A stretch of DNA of 60,656 bases from Methylophaga pinxianii (GCF_020447225.1 NZ_JAJAEO010000173.1:1-60656); one strand, 5' to 3'; positions 8,052 through 23,024 are shown, counted from the first letter of the stretch. Program-made: numbers and translations. Notes: a model not told the origin generated them from the letters alone.

Positions 8052-8474
8052 TTAATGCTTACGTGTTTTACGTGCTCTTTCAATGGCGCGTAATTGAGCC
8101 ATTGCTTCTGCCAGTTGAACTTGTGCTTCCGCAAAGTCCATTTTGGCAGTTTTATCGTTGAGCGCTTTTTCGGCTGCTGCTTTGGCTTCCAATGCAGCGG
8201 CTTCATTAACGTCATCAGCGCGTAATGCGGTATCAGCCAGAATAGTGACGATGTGTGGCTGAACTTCTAAAATGCCACCGGAAATATAAAACTGCTCTTC
8301 TTTACCATCTTTCAGTAACCGTACTTCACCCGCTTTTAAACGTGTCAGCAATGGAGCATGACGCGGATAAATCCCCACTTCACCCTCTTGTGCCGAGGCA
8401 ATTACCGCTTCTACCGATCCAGAATAAATGGATTCTTCAGCACTTACGATGTCAACATGAATTGTCATAGCCAT
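8052..8474 (-). CDS. atpC: F1Fo ATP synthase epsilon subunit
   Basis: 140 residues, matching the family length. It has an N-terminal beta-sandwich (about 1-87) that contacts gamma and the c-ring, and a C-terminal helical hairpin (about 90-138, Ala- and Glu-rich) that can inhibit the enzyme. The start chosen is the first ATG, six to seven bases after GGAGG; a second ATG two codons on has poorer spacing. It is the last gene of the atp operon and is followed by the terminator at 8004-8031. Confidence 0.96.
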   Translation of the reverse strand: MAMTIHVDIVSAEESIYSGSVEAVIASAQEGEVGIYPRHAPLLTRLKAGEVRLLKDGKEEQFYISGGILEVQPHIVTILADTALRADDVNEAAALEAKAAAEKALNDKTAKMDFAEAQVQLAEAMAQLRAIERARKTRKH

Positions 8475-8492
8475 CAGCTACCTCCCTAGAGA

Positions 8493-10786
<2,294 letters not shown>

Positions 10787-10800
10787 GAATTATGCCTCGC

Positions 10801-12342
10801 TTACCAGCTGCCGTTGGCTTTGAATTTTTCAATCGCGCTGCGCATTTGGCCAGCGATATTGTCATCAAAATTACCAGTGGTGTTGATAGTGTTCATCAGG
10901 TCAGCATGCTGTGAACGCATGGTTGACAACAATGACGCTTCAAAAGAACCGACTTTGCTGACGTCAACATCATCCAGGAAGCCTTCGTTGGCTGAGAATA
11001 ATGAAATCGCCATTTCAGCAATCGATAATGGTTGATATTGTTTTTGCTTCATCAACTCAGTAACACGTTGACCACGGCTGATTTGTGCACGGGTTGCTTC
11101 ATCAAGGTCAGAAGCAAACTGAGCAAATGCTGCCAATTCACGGTACTGAGCCAAGTCAAGACGAATACCACCGCCCAATTTCTTAATGATCTTGGTTTGA
11201 GCTGCACCACCAACACGTGATACCGACAAACCAGCGTTAATCGCAGGACGAATACCGGCGTTAAACAAGTCAGTTTCCAGGAAGATCTGACCGTCGGTAA
11301 TCGAAATTACGTTAGTTGGTACGAAAGCAGAAACGTCACCAGCCTGGGTTTCGATAATCGGTAACGCCGTTAAAGAACCGGTTTTACCTTTTACTTCACC
11401 GTTAGTGATTTTTTCTACATAATCTTCGTTTACACGTGCCGCACGTTCCAGCAGACGAGAGTGAAGGTAGAAAACGTCACCAGGATAAGCTTCACGACCT
11501 GGTGGACGACGTAACAACAGAGAGACTTGGCGGTAAGCCCAGGCTTGCTTGGTTAAGTCATCATAAATGATTAATGCATCTTCACCTTTATCACGGAAGT
11601 ATTCGCCCATTGAGCAACCCGCATAAGGTGCAATAAATTGCAGCGCAGCTGAATCTGATGCAGAAGCGGCGACGATGATGGTGTGACCCAATGCATCGTG
11701 TTCTTCCAGTTTACGAACAACGTTCGCAATAGAAGATGCTTTTTGACCAATTGCTACATAGATACATTTAACGCCTGTACCTTTTTGATTGATGATGGCA
11801 TCAACGGCAATCGCTGTTTTACCTGTTTGACGGTCACCGATGATCAACTCACGCTGACCACGACCAACTGGAATCATCGCATCGATAGATTTCAGACCAG
11901 TCTGCAGTGGTTGGTCGACTGATTTACGTGCGATAACGCCTGGTGCAACTTTCTCGATTGGAGAAGTGCCACTGGCTTGAATATCGCCTTTACCGTCAAT
12001 GGGTTTACCCAGTGAGTCAACAACACGTCCTAACAGGCCTTCACCTACTGGAACTTCCAGAATGCGGCCAGTACATTTGACTTTGTCGCCTTCGGAAATG
12101 TGTTGGTAAGCACCCAGAACAACGGCACCGACTGAGTCACGTTCCAAGTTAAGAGCCATACCGAAAGTATTGCCTGGAAACTCAAGCATTTCCCCGGACA
12201 TGACATCGGCAAGACCATGAATACGCACGATACCATCGGTTACACCGACTACGGTGCCTTCTGTTCGTGCTTCAGTAGCCCCGTCAAAGCTTTCAATTCG
12301 CTTTTTAATCAGGTCACTGATTTCTGCTGAATTCAGTTGCAT
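10801..12342 (-). CDS. atpA: F1Fo ATP synthase alpha subunit
   Basis: 513 residues, identical in length to E. coli AtpA. It provides the non-catalytic nucleotide sites of the F1 hexamer. The P-loop GDRQTGKT is at about residue 169, and the VSRVGGAAQ segment containing the arginine finger is at about 375. The N-terminal helix ([16 protein letters not shown]) binds the delta subunit at the top of the stator. It is central in the operon, between atpH and atpG. Confidence 0.98.
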   Translation of the reverse strand: MQLNSAEISDLIKKRIESFDGATEARTEGTVVGVTDGIVRIHGLADVMSGEMLEFPGNTFGMALNLERDSVGAVVLGAYQHISEGDKVKCTGRILEVPVGEGLLGRVVDSLGKPIDGKGDIQASGTSPIEKVAPGVIARKSVDQPLQTGLKSIDAMIPVGRGQRELIIGDRQTGKTAIAVDAIINQKGTGVKCIYVAIGQKASSIANVVRKLEEHDALGHTIIVAASASDSAALQFIAPYAGCSMGEYFRDKGEDALIIYDDLTKQAWAYRQVSLLLRRPPGREAYPGDVFYLHSRLLERAARVNEDYVEKITNGEVKGKTGSLTALPIIETQAGDVSAFVPTNVISITDGQIFLETDLFNAGIRPAINAGLSVSRVGGAAQTKIIKKLGGGIRLDLAQYRELAAFAQFASDLDEATRAQISRGQRVTELMKQKQYQPLSIAEMAISLFSANEGFLDDVDVSKVGSFEASLLSTMRSQHADLMNTINTTGNFDDNIAGQMRSAIEKFKANGSW

Positions 12343-12366
12343 CTCTGTTTCCTCTTTACGGGCCGC

Positions 12367-12897
12367 TTAGCTTATCGCGCTGGCCAGTCTGTTCAATTTA
12401 CCTAAGGCAGATCCATCGATTACCAGATCGCCTGCCCGAATGATTGCGCCGCCCAGCAGACTTTCGTCTACGCTTTCGCTAAGGGTAATTTCTTTACCCA
12501 GACGTTTTTTAAGTGCAGCGGCAATCTTACTTTTTTGTTCATCTGTCAATGGCCGCGCGGTGATCACATCGGCTGACAGCATTTGTTCCGCATCAGCGCG
12601 TAACTGTTCATAAAGCTCTGCAATTTCCGGCAACAACAGCAATCGATTATTTTCTGCCAGAAGCAGCAGAAAACTACGAGCGTCAGTGCTTAACTCACCA
12701 GTAATATCAGCAAGCAGATTGACCGCTTGCTCATCACTGACCGCCGGGCTCACCAAAATGGCTTGCACTTCGTCTGTAGCAGCGCTTTGCGCCAGTACAT
12801 TGAGCAGCTCAGACCATGCCTGCATGTCGCCTTTTTCTTGTGCAATCGCAAATACGGCTGATGCGTAGGGGCGAGCGATGGTTATTGATTCTGCCAT
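12367..12897 (-). CDS. atpH: F1Fo ATP synthase delta subunit
   Basis: 176 residues (E. coli 177). An all-helical N-terminal domain (about 1-105) binds alpha N-termini, and a C-terminal part (KKRLGKEITLSESVDESLLGG, with the GGAIIR motif near 150) contacts the b dimer. It holds the stator to the F1 head on the cytoplasmic side. It lies 12 bp downstream of atpF and 24 bp upstream of atpA. Confidence 0.95.
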   Translation of the reverse strand: MAESITIARPYASAVFAIAQEKGDMQAWSELLNVLAQSAATDEVQAILVSPAVSDEQAVNLLADITGELSTDARSFLLLLAENNRLLLLPEIAELYEQLRADAEQMLSADVITARPLTDEQKSKIAAALKKRLGKEITLSESVDESLLGGAIIRAGDLVIDGSALGKLNRLASAIS

Positions 12898-12909
12898 CCT
12901 ATGATTCCT

Positions 12910-13380
12910 CTAGATTTGGCTGACCAACTCATCGAGCAGGTCGGTGTGGGCTTTGTCATCAATCTCACGACTAAGGATTTTGCCAGCACCTGCCAGTGCA
13001 ACTGAAGCAACTTGCGCTCTCAGTTCATCACGGGCACGGTTCGCTTCCTGCTCAATCTCTGCACGGGCAGAAGAGAGAATACGCTCACCTTCAGTACGTG
13101 CAGTGCCTTTGGCTTCATCGACAATTTCATTTCCACGGCGTTGAGCCTGAGAAACGATTTCGCTTGCCTGATCTTTGGCTTCATGAATCACTTGTTGGGC
13201 GCGTTTTTCCGCCAACTCTTGTTCATGACGACCACGTTCTGCCGCAGCCAGACCATCAGCGATTTTCTTTTTGCGTTCTTCCAACGCCTGCATGATAGGC
13301 GGCCAGACGTACTTCATGCAGAATGCGACGAAAATCGCAAAGGCAATTAGCTGGCCTATCAAGGTTGCATTGATATTCAT
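12910..13380 (-). CDS. atpF: F1Fo ATP synthase b subunit
   Basis: 156 residues, the exact length of E. coli b. One N-terminal membrane helix (about 4-24, starting [17 protein letters not shown]) is followed by a long Ala/Glu/Arg-rich helix (about 30-150) that dimerises as the peripheral stalk. It links the a subunit in the membrane to delta on F1. A single b-type gene is present and no b' paralogue, as expected for a non-photosynthetic proteobacterium. Confidence 0.96.
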   Translation of the reverse strand: MNINATLIGQLIAFAIFVAFCMKYVWPPIMQALEERKKKIADGLAAAERGRHEQELAEKRAQQVIHEAKDQASEIVSQAQRRGNEIVDEAKGTARTEGERILSSARAEIEQEANRARDELRAQVASVALAGAGKILSREIDDKAHTDLLDELVSQI

Positions 13381-13425
13381 GCCTGTACCTCTTGTTTATC
13401 GCTATTGGGAGTTGAGTTAATAATC

Positions 13426-13668
<243 letters not shown>

Positions 13669-13716
13669 CTACAAACGTCTAAAGACTAAAAAAATAAAGT
13701 TACAACTCAATCAAAC

Positions 13717-14998
<1,282 letters not shown>

Positions 14999-15042
14999 TT
15001 TTATCCGCTGGATCTTAAGTTTTGCTTTAAGCAAATCAGGGA

Positions 15043-15072
15043 ATTATATAGACCTACCCTTTGCATGGTCAA
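15043..15072 (-). promoter_or_regulatory. Sigma70 promoter of the atp operon
   Basis: Read on the minus strand: -35 TTGACC (15072-15067), 18-bp spacer, -10 TATAAT (15048-15043). The predicted transcript begins near 15036, about 40 nt upstream of the chosen atpI start codon. The near-consensus elements fit a highly expressed operon. Confidence 0.7.
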
Positions 15073-15240
15073 CGACTATCTCGCTTAATTTATTTTAGGC
15101 AGAGGAAAATTGCAGATTTATGTATTGATGTAATGTGAAATTTTTATTTATGAAAGAATCCATTTTGGATTCTGGTTTTGCGCCAACTCAACCGTGAGTT
15201 TCTCCCGTAAAGAATATTAATTTTATCTCAATTACAGGGC

Positions 15241-17115
15241 TTATCCAGCCTTTAATGAATTATTGCGGCTCGGCAGTTCAAGCGATTTAGGTTGCAGATC
15301 AAATTTAAGACAATGTGCGTAATATAATTTTTTAAGTTCGGCTTCACCCGCCAGATTACCCGGTTCGTCACGATAACTATGGCTGCCATTCACCGCTGTT
15401 CCTTGCCATTTTTGTTCTATCTGTTGCCGTTCAGGCTGCTGTTTGAACCAGGCAATAAATGCATTCGCTTTTGCTAACAGACGGTAACTGGATGCCCAGG
15501 CATTCACCGCCATGGTGTAATAATAGGGCTGTGGAGCAATATTACCGGGCAGAATTTCAATTTTGCCATACCAGGGACTGGCAGGATTTTCGCAGGCCCA
15601 GTAATAGATAGGTAAATCCACACCAAACGCATCAACTACCCCATCCGCTAAACAATTATGAATTCGTGTCTGGTCTGAATAGGCGATTAAATTTTCTAAC
15701 TGGGTTTTGCCACCTGGTTTGGTGTCATTACTACTCCAGCGAAGTCCTTTGTCTTCAAGCACTTGAAATGCGGCAGGATCGTTGATAATTCCCACCACTT
15801 TGCCATGCAGATCTTCAAGTCGACTGATATTGCTGTCACCTTTTCTTCTTGCCAGCACCCAATGCAGATAGGTATAAGCTTCTGAATAAGCGACGTTATC
15901 GTATTCAGCAGACGGCGGTAGAGCACTGATAACAATATCTGCCGGTGGCTCGCCATACTTTTTGCCTGCGGTGAGTAACTCTGTACACATATCCCAAGGC
16001 GCTTCAATAAACTCACACTCGACGCCCAGAAAACGAGCAAAGGCTTTAGCGTAATCTACATCCAGCCCTTTAAGTGGCTCACTTAGTTTTTCCCGAAACG
16101 ATAAACCCACGAAATTGGGCTCAATGGCGACTCTGAGTTTGCCGCGTTGTAAAATATCGTCAAGCTGATCATGAGCTGCATCGGGGACCAGATATAGACG
16201 CTTCAACGTGCTATCCATTGCTTTGACCGCCAAGTCAATATTTGCTGCCTGAAGATCAATTTTTTCCAATCCTTTAGAGGTATCTTCAACAACTTCATTA
16301 ATCATGGTGTTTTTACTGTGAATACGTTGCATAACACCATTGCTCAAACCGAGCGTTTCAAATATTACCGCTGTATTTTCCATCACCGCAGTTAATTGTT
16401 CACTGATTGAGTGAAAGAGCTCTGTTAATTGGCCAGTCGCTGATTGAATAACATCAACAAAACTGTTCAGCCTTTCTGCATTGGTTCGGCTGATGTTGTC
16501 GAGTTCGGCATTAACTTGCGTGAAATCGAGCTGTTTTGCTGCCTGTTGTGCCTGATCCATAGTCACCGCTGCCAGTCGGCGAACCTCATCAGCAACAACC
16601 GCAAATCCTCGACCGTGCTCCCCAGCCCGAGCGGCTTCAATTGCTGCATTCAACGCCAACATATTAACGCCTTTACCTATTTCCAGAATGCCATCCAGTA
16701 CATCCGTGACGTTATGAGATTTTTCATTCAGAGTATTTGAAATCTGATCCATCGCTCGTCCAACGGCTGTATTAACATCTTTCACCTCGATATCAATTTG
16801 TGCTTGGAGGGCTCCTACCGTGGAGTTTGAACTGCTTAAGTAGGAATTAGCCTGTTTTAATTCCGTATCCAGCTTGACTGTCCGTTGGCCGATTTCAGAT
16901 AGAAAGCTTTGTTGTGCTTCAAGTGCGCGAAAAATTTGCCGGGAAAGCTGTGCAGTTTGACTACTGATGAGCTGAATTGAGCGGTAAAAACGTTTTTCAT
17001 CTTCCGAAAATTGCTTGGCAGGTTCCATCTGCTGTTCTGATATAGCCGACGGGGAGGTCTGGAGGATTTCCTGGGTATTGAATATTCTGTTCAACAATCT
17101 CATTGCTGATCCCAT
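15241..17115 (-). CDS. Soluble chemoreceptor-like protein: MCP signalling domain followed by a solute-binding (SBP_bac_3) domain
   Basis: About 624 residues from the ATG at 17115 (a TTG at 17142 and an ATG at 17103 are alternatives). In the 17142 numbering, coiled-coil helices span about 45-315, with the methyl-accepting hairpin tip at 158-190 ([31 protein letters not shown]). This is the CheA/CheW-contacting signature. Residues about 333-590 form a class-II periplasmic-binding-protein fold of the amino-acid-binding type ([15 protein letters not shown] near the start, [15 protein letters not shown]). I see no signal peptide and no membrane helix, so both halves should be cytoplasmic. This order, signalling first and solute-binding last, is the reverse of ordinary receptors. 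No che genes are nearby. It likely senses an internal small molecule; the ligand is unknown. Confidence 0.85.
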   Translation of the reverse strand: MGSAMRLLNRIFNTQEILQTSPSAISEQQMEPAKQFSEDEKRFYRSIQLISSQTAQLSRQIFRALEAQQSFLSEIGQRTVKLDTELKQANSYLSSSNSTVGALQAQIDIEVKDVNTAVGRAMDQISNTLNEKSHNVTDVLDGILEIGKGVNMLALNAAIEAARAGEHGRGFAVVADEVRRLAAVTMDQAQQAAKQLDFTQVNAELDNISRTNAERLNSFVDVIQSATGQLTELFHSISEQLTAVMENTAVIFETLGLSNGVMQRIHSKNTMINEVVEDTSKGLEKIDLQAANIDLAVKAMDSTLKRLYLVPDAAHDQLDDILQRGKLRVAIEPNFVGLSFREKLSEPLKGLDVDYAKAFARFLGVECEFIEAPWDMCTELLTAGKKYGEPPADIVISALPPSAEYDNVAYSEAYTYLHWVLARRKGDSNISRLEDLHGKVVGIINDPAAFQVLEDKGLRWSSNDTKPGGKTQLENLIAYSDQTRIHNCLADGVVDAFGVDLPIYYWACENPASPWYGKIEILPGNIAPQPYYYTMAVNAWASSYRLLAKANAFIAWFKQQPERQQIEQKWQGTAVNGSHSYRDEPGNLAGEAELKKLYYAHCLKFDLQPKSLELPSRNNSLKAG

Positions 17116-17337
17116 CTCATTGAGTTCAACGGGGATATGCAATTGTTAGTCCAGCACATACTTAACCTTCTAAGCATGCTGATAAAATGATTTAGTGAAT
17201 TGTTTTTAAAAAGAAATAATACGTAAGTGGAGCGTGAGAACTTTTTGTTTCAGAACTTAGGTAAACACTATTGCACCAGAGTGAAACAGATCTTTCACTC
17301 ATTCTGTGCAAATGAAATTATGTGCGATCGACGAAGC

Positions 17338-18201
17338 TTAGACGCCTATCTGCTTGATTAAACGTTTCAACTCATCAACATTGGAATAATCAAAAACCAG
17401 CTTACCTTTGCCATTAGCCCGGTGTTTGATACTAAACCCCTTGCCCAGTTTTTCTGATATACGTTGCTCAATTTTTTCGATTTCTTCCAGCGATGGCTGA
17501 GCCACCTCTTGCTTTTCTGCAGACGACGGTTTTAACAACCGGCGGATAAGCTGTTCTGTTTCCCGAACTGAGAGGCCCTTTTCCACTATTTGTAAGGCGG
17601 CTTCTGACTGGCTTGCACCCTCGAGGGCGAGTAATGTTCTTGCATGACCCATTTCCAGATCACAGTTTTCCAGCAATTTTTTTACGTCATCATTCAAATT
17701 ACGCAGACGCAGTAAATTGGTAATCGTAGCGCGAGATTTGCCCACGGCCTCGGCAGTTTGCTGATGGGTTAATTCAAATTCTTCACGTAGCCGATGCAAG
17801 GCATTGGCCTCTTCCATCGGATTGAGGTTTTCGCGCTGGATGTTTTCAATCAGCGCCATCGCAATGGCATTACGGTCTGAAACATCTTTAATTAATACTG
17901 GAACACTTTCCAGCCCGGCCAGCTTGGAGGCCCGCCAACGGCGTTCACCGGCGATAATTTCGTAATGCCCACCTTCAATTGGTCTGACAACAATCGGTTG
18001 CACCAGACCTTGAGAGCGGATGGAGTCAGCAAGTTCTTCAAGGGATTCCTGAGACATATCCATGCGCGGCTGATATTTGCCGGGCTGAATCATATCCAGC
18101 GGGAAATGTTGCAAGCTGTCATTCAGGCTGTTTTCATCCTGATTGACGTCACCTAACAGTGCATCAAGTCCTCTGCCTAATCCTCTTTTCTTACTTACCA
18201 T
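17338..18201 (-). CDS. parB: Chromosome partitioning protein ParB
   Basis: 287 residues. The N-terminal ParB/Srx domain (about 30-125) carries the CTP-binding GERRWRAS box. A central helix-turn-helix (about 130-180; HQQTAEAVGKSRATITNLLRL) binds parS, and a C-terminal dimerisation segment follows (about 235-287). ParB loads on parS near the origin and acts with ParA to segregate chromosomes. It is transcribed with parA, 18 bp downstream. I found no parS palindrome in the window by eye. Confidence 0.95.
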   Translation of the reverse strand: MVSKKRGLGRGLDALLGDVNQDENSLNDSLQHFPLDMIQPGKYQPRMDMSQESLEELADSIRSQGLVQPIVVRPIEGGHYEIIAGERRWRASKLAGLESVPVLIKDVSDRNAIAMALIENIQRENLNPMEEANALHRLREEFELTHQQTAEAVGKSRATITNLLRLRNLNDDVKKLLENCDLEMGHARTLLALEGASQSEAALQIVEKGLSVRETEQLIRRLLKPSSAEKQEVAQPSLEEIEKIEQRISEKLGKGFSIKHRANGKGKLVFDYSNVDELKRLIKQIGV

Positions 18202-18219
18202 ATTAGGAATACCTGTGTA

Positions 18220-19002
18220 TTAGCTTGCTGTTGTTGCTTTTTTATCACGTCGCATCAATTCACTGGCTAAAGCCATATACGCAATTGAACCTCGTGAAGT
18301 TCGGTCATAATTTAACACAGGTAGACCATGGCTGGGCGCTTCAGCTAAACGAACATTACGTGGAATAATCGAATGAAAGACTTTGCCCTGGAAATGACTG
18401 ATTAACTGGCGGGAAACCTGGTTGGCAAGATTGTTACGTGCATCAAACATGGTACGAACCATTCCGGTCACTTCCAGAGCCGGGTTGGCACGCTGTTTGA
18501 CCCGCTCAATAGTTCGCAACAGAGAGGTCAGTCCTTCCAGAGCGTAATATTCACACTGAATCGGGATCAAAACCCCTTTGGAAGCCACCAGCGCGTTGAC
18601 TGTTAACATACTTAACGATGGCGGACAGTCGATCAGAATAAAATCATACTTTTCTTTGCTGGATTCCAGTGCCAGCCGTAAGCGATGTTCGCGCAGCTTG
18701 ATCTCCAATAGCTGCACTTCTGCTGCGGTCAAATCAGTATTGGTGGGCATGACATCAAAGGCCAAACCTTCCGGTCGAATGATGGCATCACTGGCTTTGG
18801 CTTCTGCCATAATGACTTCATAACTGCTGGTTTCGATGGCATCTTTATCAATGCCACAACCGGTAGTAGCGTTACCTTGCGGATCCAAATCAATCATCAA
18901 CACTTTTTTGCCTGAGTCGGCAAGTGACGCTGCCAGATTCACTGTGGTGGTCGTTTTACCGACACCGCCCTTCTGATTGGTAACCGCAAATATATTTCCC
19001 AC
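18220..19002 (-). CDS. parA: Chromosome partitioning ATPase ParA (Soj family)
   Basis: 260 residues. A deviant Walker A box KGGVGKTTT begins at about residue 10, the A' motif MIDLDPQGNAT is at about 36, and Walker B LIDCPPSL is at about 122. It forms ATP dimers that bind DNA and are stimulated by ParB, moving origin regions apart. It lies 5 bp after rsmG and upstream of parB, the usual gidAB-parAB order. Confidence 0.96.
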   Translation of the reverse strand: MGNIFAVTNQKGGVGKTTTTVNLAASLADSGKKVLMIDLDPQGNATTGCGIDKDAIETSSYEVIMAEAKASDAIIRPEGLAFDVMPTNTDLTAAEVQLLEIKLREHRLRLALESSKEKYDFILIDCPPSLSMLTVNALVASKGVLIPIQCEYYALEGLTSLLRTIERVKQRANPALEVTGMVRTMFDARNNLANQVSRQLISHFQGKVFHSIIPRNVRLAEAPSHGLPVLNYDRTSRGSIAYMALASELMRRDKKATTAS

Positions 19003-19007
19003 TGACG

Positions 19008-19634
19008 TTAATCCTTAATCAGTCTTACCAGATGCCTTTCAGCCTGATCTCCCGGGACATTAAGAGCAATTACATCCTTCAATGTAAAACCACTTCCAAC
19101 AGCGGCCAACTCCTGTTCCGGGTATACGCCTTTCATTAAAACCAGGCTGCCCGCATCATCGCAGTGTCTCGCTGCTAAATCAATAATCTCGGCAATGGTA
19201 GCGAAAGCTCGAGCAGTAATTACGTCAAATTTTGGCAGGGTAACTTGTTCAACTCGGCCATGTACTACCGTGACATTATTCAATTTCAACTCGGCTTTCA
19301 CTTGTTGTAAAAAACGTGTTTTTTTGATGTTGCTATCAAGCAGCGTCACGGCCATTTGCGGAAAACAGATCGCTAAAGGGATTCCCGGCAGGCCTGCGCC
19401 ACTTCCAACATCCAGCAAGTTATTACACTGCAAATAGGGAATCAGCGACAGACTATCCATAATGTGTCTTGTCAGCATGGTTTGCGGATCACGCACGGAA
19501 GTCAGGTTATAAACCTTATTCCATTTATGCAGCAGGGCCAGATAGTCCAGTAATAGAGTATGTTGTTCTTCAGAAAGATCTAATTGCAGTTGGGCACAGC
19601 CCTGATCGAGCTGTGCCTTTAAATCGGTTCCCAT
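19008..19634 (-). CDS. rsmG: 16S rRNA (guanine527-N7)-methyltransferase RsmG (GidB)
   Basis: 208 residues, typical for RsmG. The SAM-binding loop LDVGSGAGLPGIPLA is at about 68-82, within a Rossmann methyltransferase fold, with the conserved ITARAFA stretch at about 135. It methylates G527 of 16S rRNA; in other bacteria its loss gives low-level streptomycin resistance. Its start codon overlaps the mnmG stop region by one base, so the two are translationally coupled. Confidence 0.96.
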   Translation of the reverse strand: MGTDLKAQLDQGCAQLQLDLSEEQHTLLLDYLALLHKWNKVYNLTSVRDPQTMLTRHIMDSLSLIPYLQCNNLLDVGSGAGLPGIPLAICFPQMAVTLLDSNIKKTRFLQQVKAELKLNNVTVVHGRVEQVTLPKFDVITARAFATIAEIIDLAARHCDDAGSLVLMKGVYPEQELAAVGSGFTLKDVIALNVPGDQAERHLVRLIKD

Positions 19635-21517
19635 CAGCTCGCTTCACTCCAGCCTGACCGTTTCAGATGAACCAGTAGCAACGAGACTGCAGCAGGTGTC
19701 ACCCCGGAAATCCGGGCCGCCTGCCCCAAACTTTGCGGTTTGGCATTTTGTAATTTTTCTCTCACTTCATTGGATAAACCACGGACATTGTGGTAATCCA
19801 AATCGGCCGGCAATGTCGTACTTTCATTACGTTGCAGACGATTAACTTCATTTTGCTGGCGATTGATATAGCCTGCGTACTTCACCTGAATCATGACCTG
19901 CTCAGCCACATCGTCAGCAACCGACTGATCTTCGCCTAATAATGTCATCAACCCTTGATAATCGACGCTAGGACGACGTAATAATTCAATGGCCGTGCTG
20001 CTTTTGGCCAGGGGTTCACCGAGCACCGAAATAGCGCGTTGCTGATCAATTTTCTCTGGTGATACGCGAGTGGCATTCAAACGAGTATTTTCTTTATCAA
20101 TAGCTTCCAGTTTTTCACTGAATACGGCCCAACGCTCATCATCGACAATACCTAACTGGCGACCAATTGGTGTCAGACGAGAATCAGCATTATCTTCACG
20201 TAACATCAAACGATATTCCGCCCGACTGGTAAACATACGATAAGGTTCTTTGGTACCGGAAGTAATCAAGTCATCAATTAAGACACCCATATAGGCTTCA
20301 TCACGGCGTGGATACCAGGGCTCCAGCTCACGTGCTTGTAAACCGGCGTTTAGACCAGCGATCAACCCTTGAGCTGCTGCTTCTTCATAACCGGTTGTAC
20401 CGTTGATCTGTCCGGCAAAGAACAGGCCCGGCATATGTTTGGTTTCCAGCCACGGTGTTAAATCACGTGGATCAAAAAAGTCATACTCGATGGCATAACC
20501 CGGTCGGGTAATATGGGCATTTTCCAGGCCTTTCATCGAACGCACAATTTCATACTGCACATCAAACGGCAAACTGGTGGAAATACCATTGGGGTAGACT
20601 TCGTTGCAGTTCAGGCCTTCAGGCTCAAGAAAGATCTGATGGGAAATCCGATCAGCAAAACGCACGACTTTGTCTTCAATTGAAGGACAATAACGTGGGC
20701 CAATACCTTCGATCTCGCCACTGTACATAGGTGAACGATCCAGATTGTTGCGAATCACCTCATGGGTTTTTTCATTGGTATGGGTGATATAACAGGAAAT
20801 CTGTTTTGGATGATGTTCACGTTTACCCAAAAACGAAAAAACCGGGGTTGGATTGTCACCTGGTTGTTCGGCTAACTGTGAGAAATCAATACTGCTGGTC
20901 GCAATACGTGGTGGAGTACCGGTTTTTAACCGATCCACTCGGAAAGGTAATGCACGCAAGCGTTCTGCTAACGCCACAGAAGCCGGATCACCCGCACGTC
21001 CTCCTTGATGACGTTGCAAACCAATATGGATAACCCCACCCAGAAAAGTGCCAACAGTCAGTACCACAGCTTTGGCACCAAAACGTAATCCTGATTGGGT
21101 CACTACACCGGCAACACGATCATTTTCCACAATCAGATCATCAACGGCTTGCTGGAATAAAAAGAGATTCGGCTGTGATTCGAGTACTTCACGAATAGCC
21201 GCTTTATAGTGAATCCGATCAGCCTGGGCACGTGTTGCCCGGACCGCGGGTCCTTTGCTGGCATTAAGGATTCTGAACTGAATACCTGCACGATCAGCGG
21301 CTTTAGCCATGATGCCACCCAGCGCATCAATTTCCTTAACCAGATGGCCCTTACCAATACCACCGATGGCCGGGTTACAGCTCATCTGCCCTAAGGTTTC
21401 AATATTCTGAGTAAGTAAAAGTGTTTTTACGCCTTGGCGAGCTGCCGCTAACGCGGCTTCGGTGCCGGCATGGCCGCCGCCAACGACAATCACGTCATAT
21501 TCATCTTGAAATTGCAT
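19634..21517 (-). CDS. mnmG: tRNA uridine-5-carboxymethylaminomethyl modification enzyme MnmG (GidA)
   Basis: 627 residues. The N-terminal FAD-binding motif [17 protein letters not shown] begins at residue 11, and the conserved [13 protein letters not shown] segment follows at about 47. The C-terminal helical domain (about 550-627) binds MnmE and tRNA. With MnmE it installs the cmnm5 group on wobble U34 of several tRNAs. It is the first gene of the mnmG-rsmG-parA-parB run. The E. coli origin lies upstream of this gene, but the 154-bp gap here shows no DnaA-box cluster. Confidence 0.97.
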   Translation of the reverse strand: MQFQDEYDVIVVGGGHAGTEAALAAARQGVKTLLLTQNIETLGQMSCNPAIGGIGKGHLVKEIDALGGIMAKAADRAGIQFRILNASKGPAVRATRAQADRIHYKAAIREVLESQPNLFLFQQAVDDLIVENDRVAGVVTQSGLRFGAKAVVLTVGTFLGGVIHIGLQRHQGGRAGDPASVALAERLRALPFRVDRLKTGTPPRIATSSIDFSQLAEQPGDNPTPVFSFLGKREHHPKQISCYITHTNEKTHEVIRNNLDRSPMYSGEIEGIGPRYCPSIEDKVVRFADRISHQIFLEPEGLNCNEVYPNGISTSLPFDVQYEIVRSMKGLENAHITRPGYAIEYDFFDPRDLTPWLETKHMPGLFFAGQINGTTGYEEAAAQGLIAGLNAGLQARELEPWYPRRDEAYMGVLIDDLITSGTKEPYRMFTSRAEYRLMLREDNADSRLTPIGRQLGIVDDERWAVFSEKLEAIDKENTRLNATRVSPEKIDQQRAISVLGEPLAKSSTAIELLRRPSVDYQGLMTLLGEDQSVADDVAEQVMIQVKYAGYINRQQNEVNRLQRNESTTLPADLDYHNVRGLSNEVREKLQNAKPQSLGQAARISGVTPAAVSLLLVHLKRSGWSEAS

Positions 21518-21671
21518 AACTCACCCGCGATAAAACTTGTAAAAGATTGCGAATTTTAACATGTCAGTCACAATCTTTGCCTAATATTTCAATCATTTAT
21601 GGCCAGTTTCGACAAACTGAACCATCCATAGCTTAATTAAAGCTTACTTCGGCAATTGGATAGCATTAACC

Positions 21672-22031
21672 ATGATTGAAAAAAATACCGGTATCAAGCG
21701 ATTGATGTTTGCTTTAGTTTATTCTTTACAAGGACTCTACGCCGGCATTCGCTATGAATCAGCTTTCCGGCAGGAATTCATCCTATTGTTATTACTCGGA
21801 GTCGTGAGCTTTTTTCTCGACGTCACCCCTGTTGAAAGACTGGCTATGATTGCCTCTCTGGTGGCTGTCTTAATTGTTGAAGCACTCAACTCGGCAATAG
21901 AATGTGTCGTTGATCGTGTCAGTACTGATGTACACAAACTATCTGGCCGAGCGAAAGATTATGGCTCTCTGGCGGTCTTAATGACGTTATTGCTCAGTGC
22001 GGCAACCTGGTTGATGATTTTGCTGGATTAG
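21672..22031 (+). CDS. dgkA: Diacylglycerol kinase (DgkA)
   Basis: 119 residues with three membrane helices. The family signature is present: EALNSAIE (about residues 75-82) and GRAKDYGSLAV (about 97-107), which hold the catalytic Glu and Asp. It phosphorylates diacylglycerol released by membrane-derived oligosaccharide synthesis or lipopolysaccharide modification, in the inner membrane. It is divergent from mnmG and convergent with lgt. Confidence 0.95.
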   Translation: MIEKNTGIKRLMFALVYSLQGLYAGIRYESAFRQEFILLLLLGVVSFFLDVTPVERLAMIASLVAVLIVEALNSAIECVVDRVSTDVHKLSGRAKDYGSLAVLMTLLLSAATWLMILLD

Positions 22032-22068
22032 TTTTTTAATGACTATCAGCGCCATGATGTTTAAAACA

Positions 22069-22842
22069 TCAAGTCTTTCGTTGATAAGCCCAAACAATCA
22101 TAATCACCCCAGCAACGATCATTGGCACACATAACAATTGGCCCATTGTGAACCAATCAAAGGCGAGATAGCCATATTGCGGATCGGGCACCCTAAAGAA
22201 CTCTGCAATAAAACGGAAACTTCCGTAGCCCAGTAAAAACAACCCTGACACCGCCGCCCGTGGACGTTTTTTTGCTGAGAACCACCAGAGAATGATAAAT
22301 AACAGTAATCCCTCAAGCAGTGCTTGATAAAGTTGCGATGGATGGCGCGCTAACGGGCCACCGGTTGGAAATATCATCGCCCAGGGCACATCAGAAACTC
22401 TCCCCCATAACTCACCATTAATGAAATTCCCTATTCGACCAAAGAACAACCCCAATGGGACCAATGGCGCAACAAAATCACTGATTTCAAAAAATGATTT
22501 TCCGGATTTACGTCCAAATAATCCGATGGCTAACAAGACACCAATTAAACCACCATGGAACGACATCCCGCCTTGCCAGATTTTAAACAGACTCAAAGGA
22601 TTGTTTATCACATTTGGTAAATCATAAAAGAGCGCATAACCAATTCTGCCCCCTAAGATCACGCCAATTGCGCCATAAAAAAGCAGATCTTCAACCTGCG
22701 ATTTTTCCCAACCATGATCATTGGCCCTCCATCTGGCCAACATCCACGCAGCAACAAAGCCAAACAGGTACATCAGCCCGTACCAATGTATAGCGAATGG
22801 ACCTAGCTCAAGGGCAACAGGATCAATCTGGGGGTAATTCAT
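22069..22842 (-). CDS. lgt: Prolipoprotein diacylglyceryl transferase
   Basis: 257 residues with about seven membrane helices. The Lgt signature [14 protein letters not shown] is at about 142-155, and the catalytic-region SFHGGLIG is at about 94. It transfers diacylglycerol from phosphatidylglycerol to the lipobox cysteine of lipoproteins, the first step of their maturation. The window encodes at least one substrate, the DUF3012 lipoprotein at 52422. Confidence 0.96.
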   Translation of the reverse strand: MNYPQIDPVALELGPFAIHWYGLMYLFGFVAAWMLARWRANDHGWEKSQVEDLLFYGAIGVILGGRIGYALFYDLPNVINNPLSLFKIWQGGMSFHGGLIGVLLAIGLFGRKSGKSFFEISDFVAPLVPLGLFFGRIGNFINGELWGRVSDVPWAMIFPTGGPLARHPSQLYQALLEGLLLFIILWWFSAKKRPRAAVSGLFLLGYGSFRFIAEFFRVPDPQYGYLAFDWFTMGQLLCVPMIVAGVIMIVWAYQRKT

Positions 22843-22911
22843 ATTGTGCTCTCATATCAAATGTTGCAGGCATCATATCAAGCCAGCTATTAATCTTCAT
22901 TAACAGAATTC

Positions 22912-22950
22912 TGCACCATTTTTGGGCGCGGCAAATTCTTTATCGCACCA
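22912..22950. promoter_or_regulatory. Possible NtrC-type half-sites upstream of the sigma54 promoter
   Basis: TGCACC (22912-22917) faces GGGCGC (22924-22929), an imperfect dyad like the NtrC consensus (GCACC facing GGTGC). A further GCACCA half-site lies at 22945-22950. They sit about 75-115 nt upstream of the -24/-12 element, the usual enhancer distance. The match is partial. Confidence 0.4.
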
Positions 22951-23024
22951 AAATAACTCTTTTAAAATTGCAAACACAGCACAAAATCAACGTAACGCAT
23001 TGAAAGAAATACGTTTTTGAAAAC

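Noticed and set aside
17143-17337. parS site next to parB
   Set aside because: No TGTTTCACGTGAAACA-like palindrome was found; the GTTTC and GAAAC stretches present are not arranged as a parS.
21518-21671. oriC between mnmG and dgkA
   Set aside because: The neighbourhood fits, but I saw no cluster of DnaA boxes or AT-rich unwinding region by eye.
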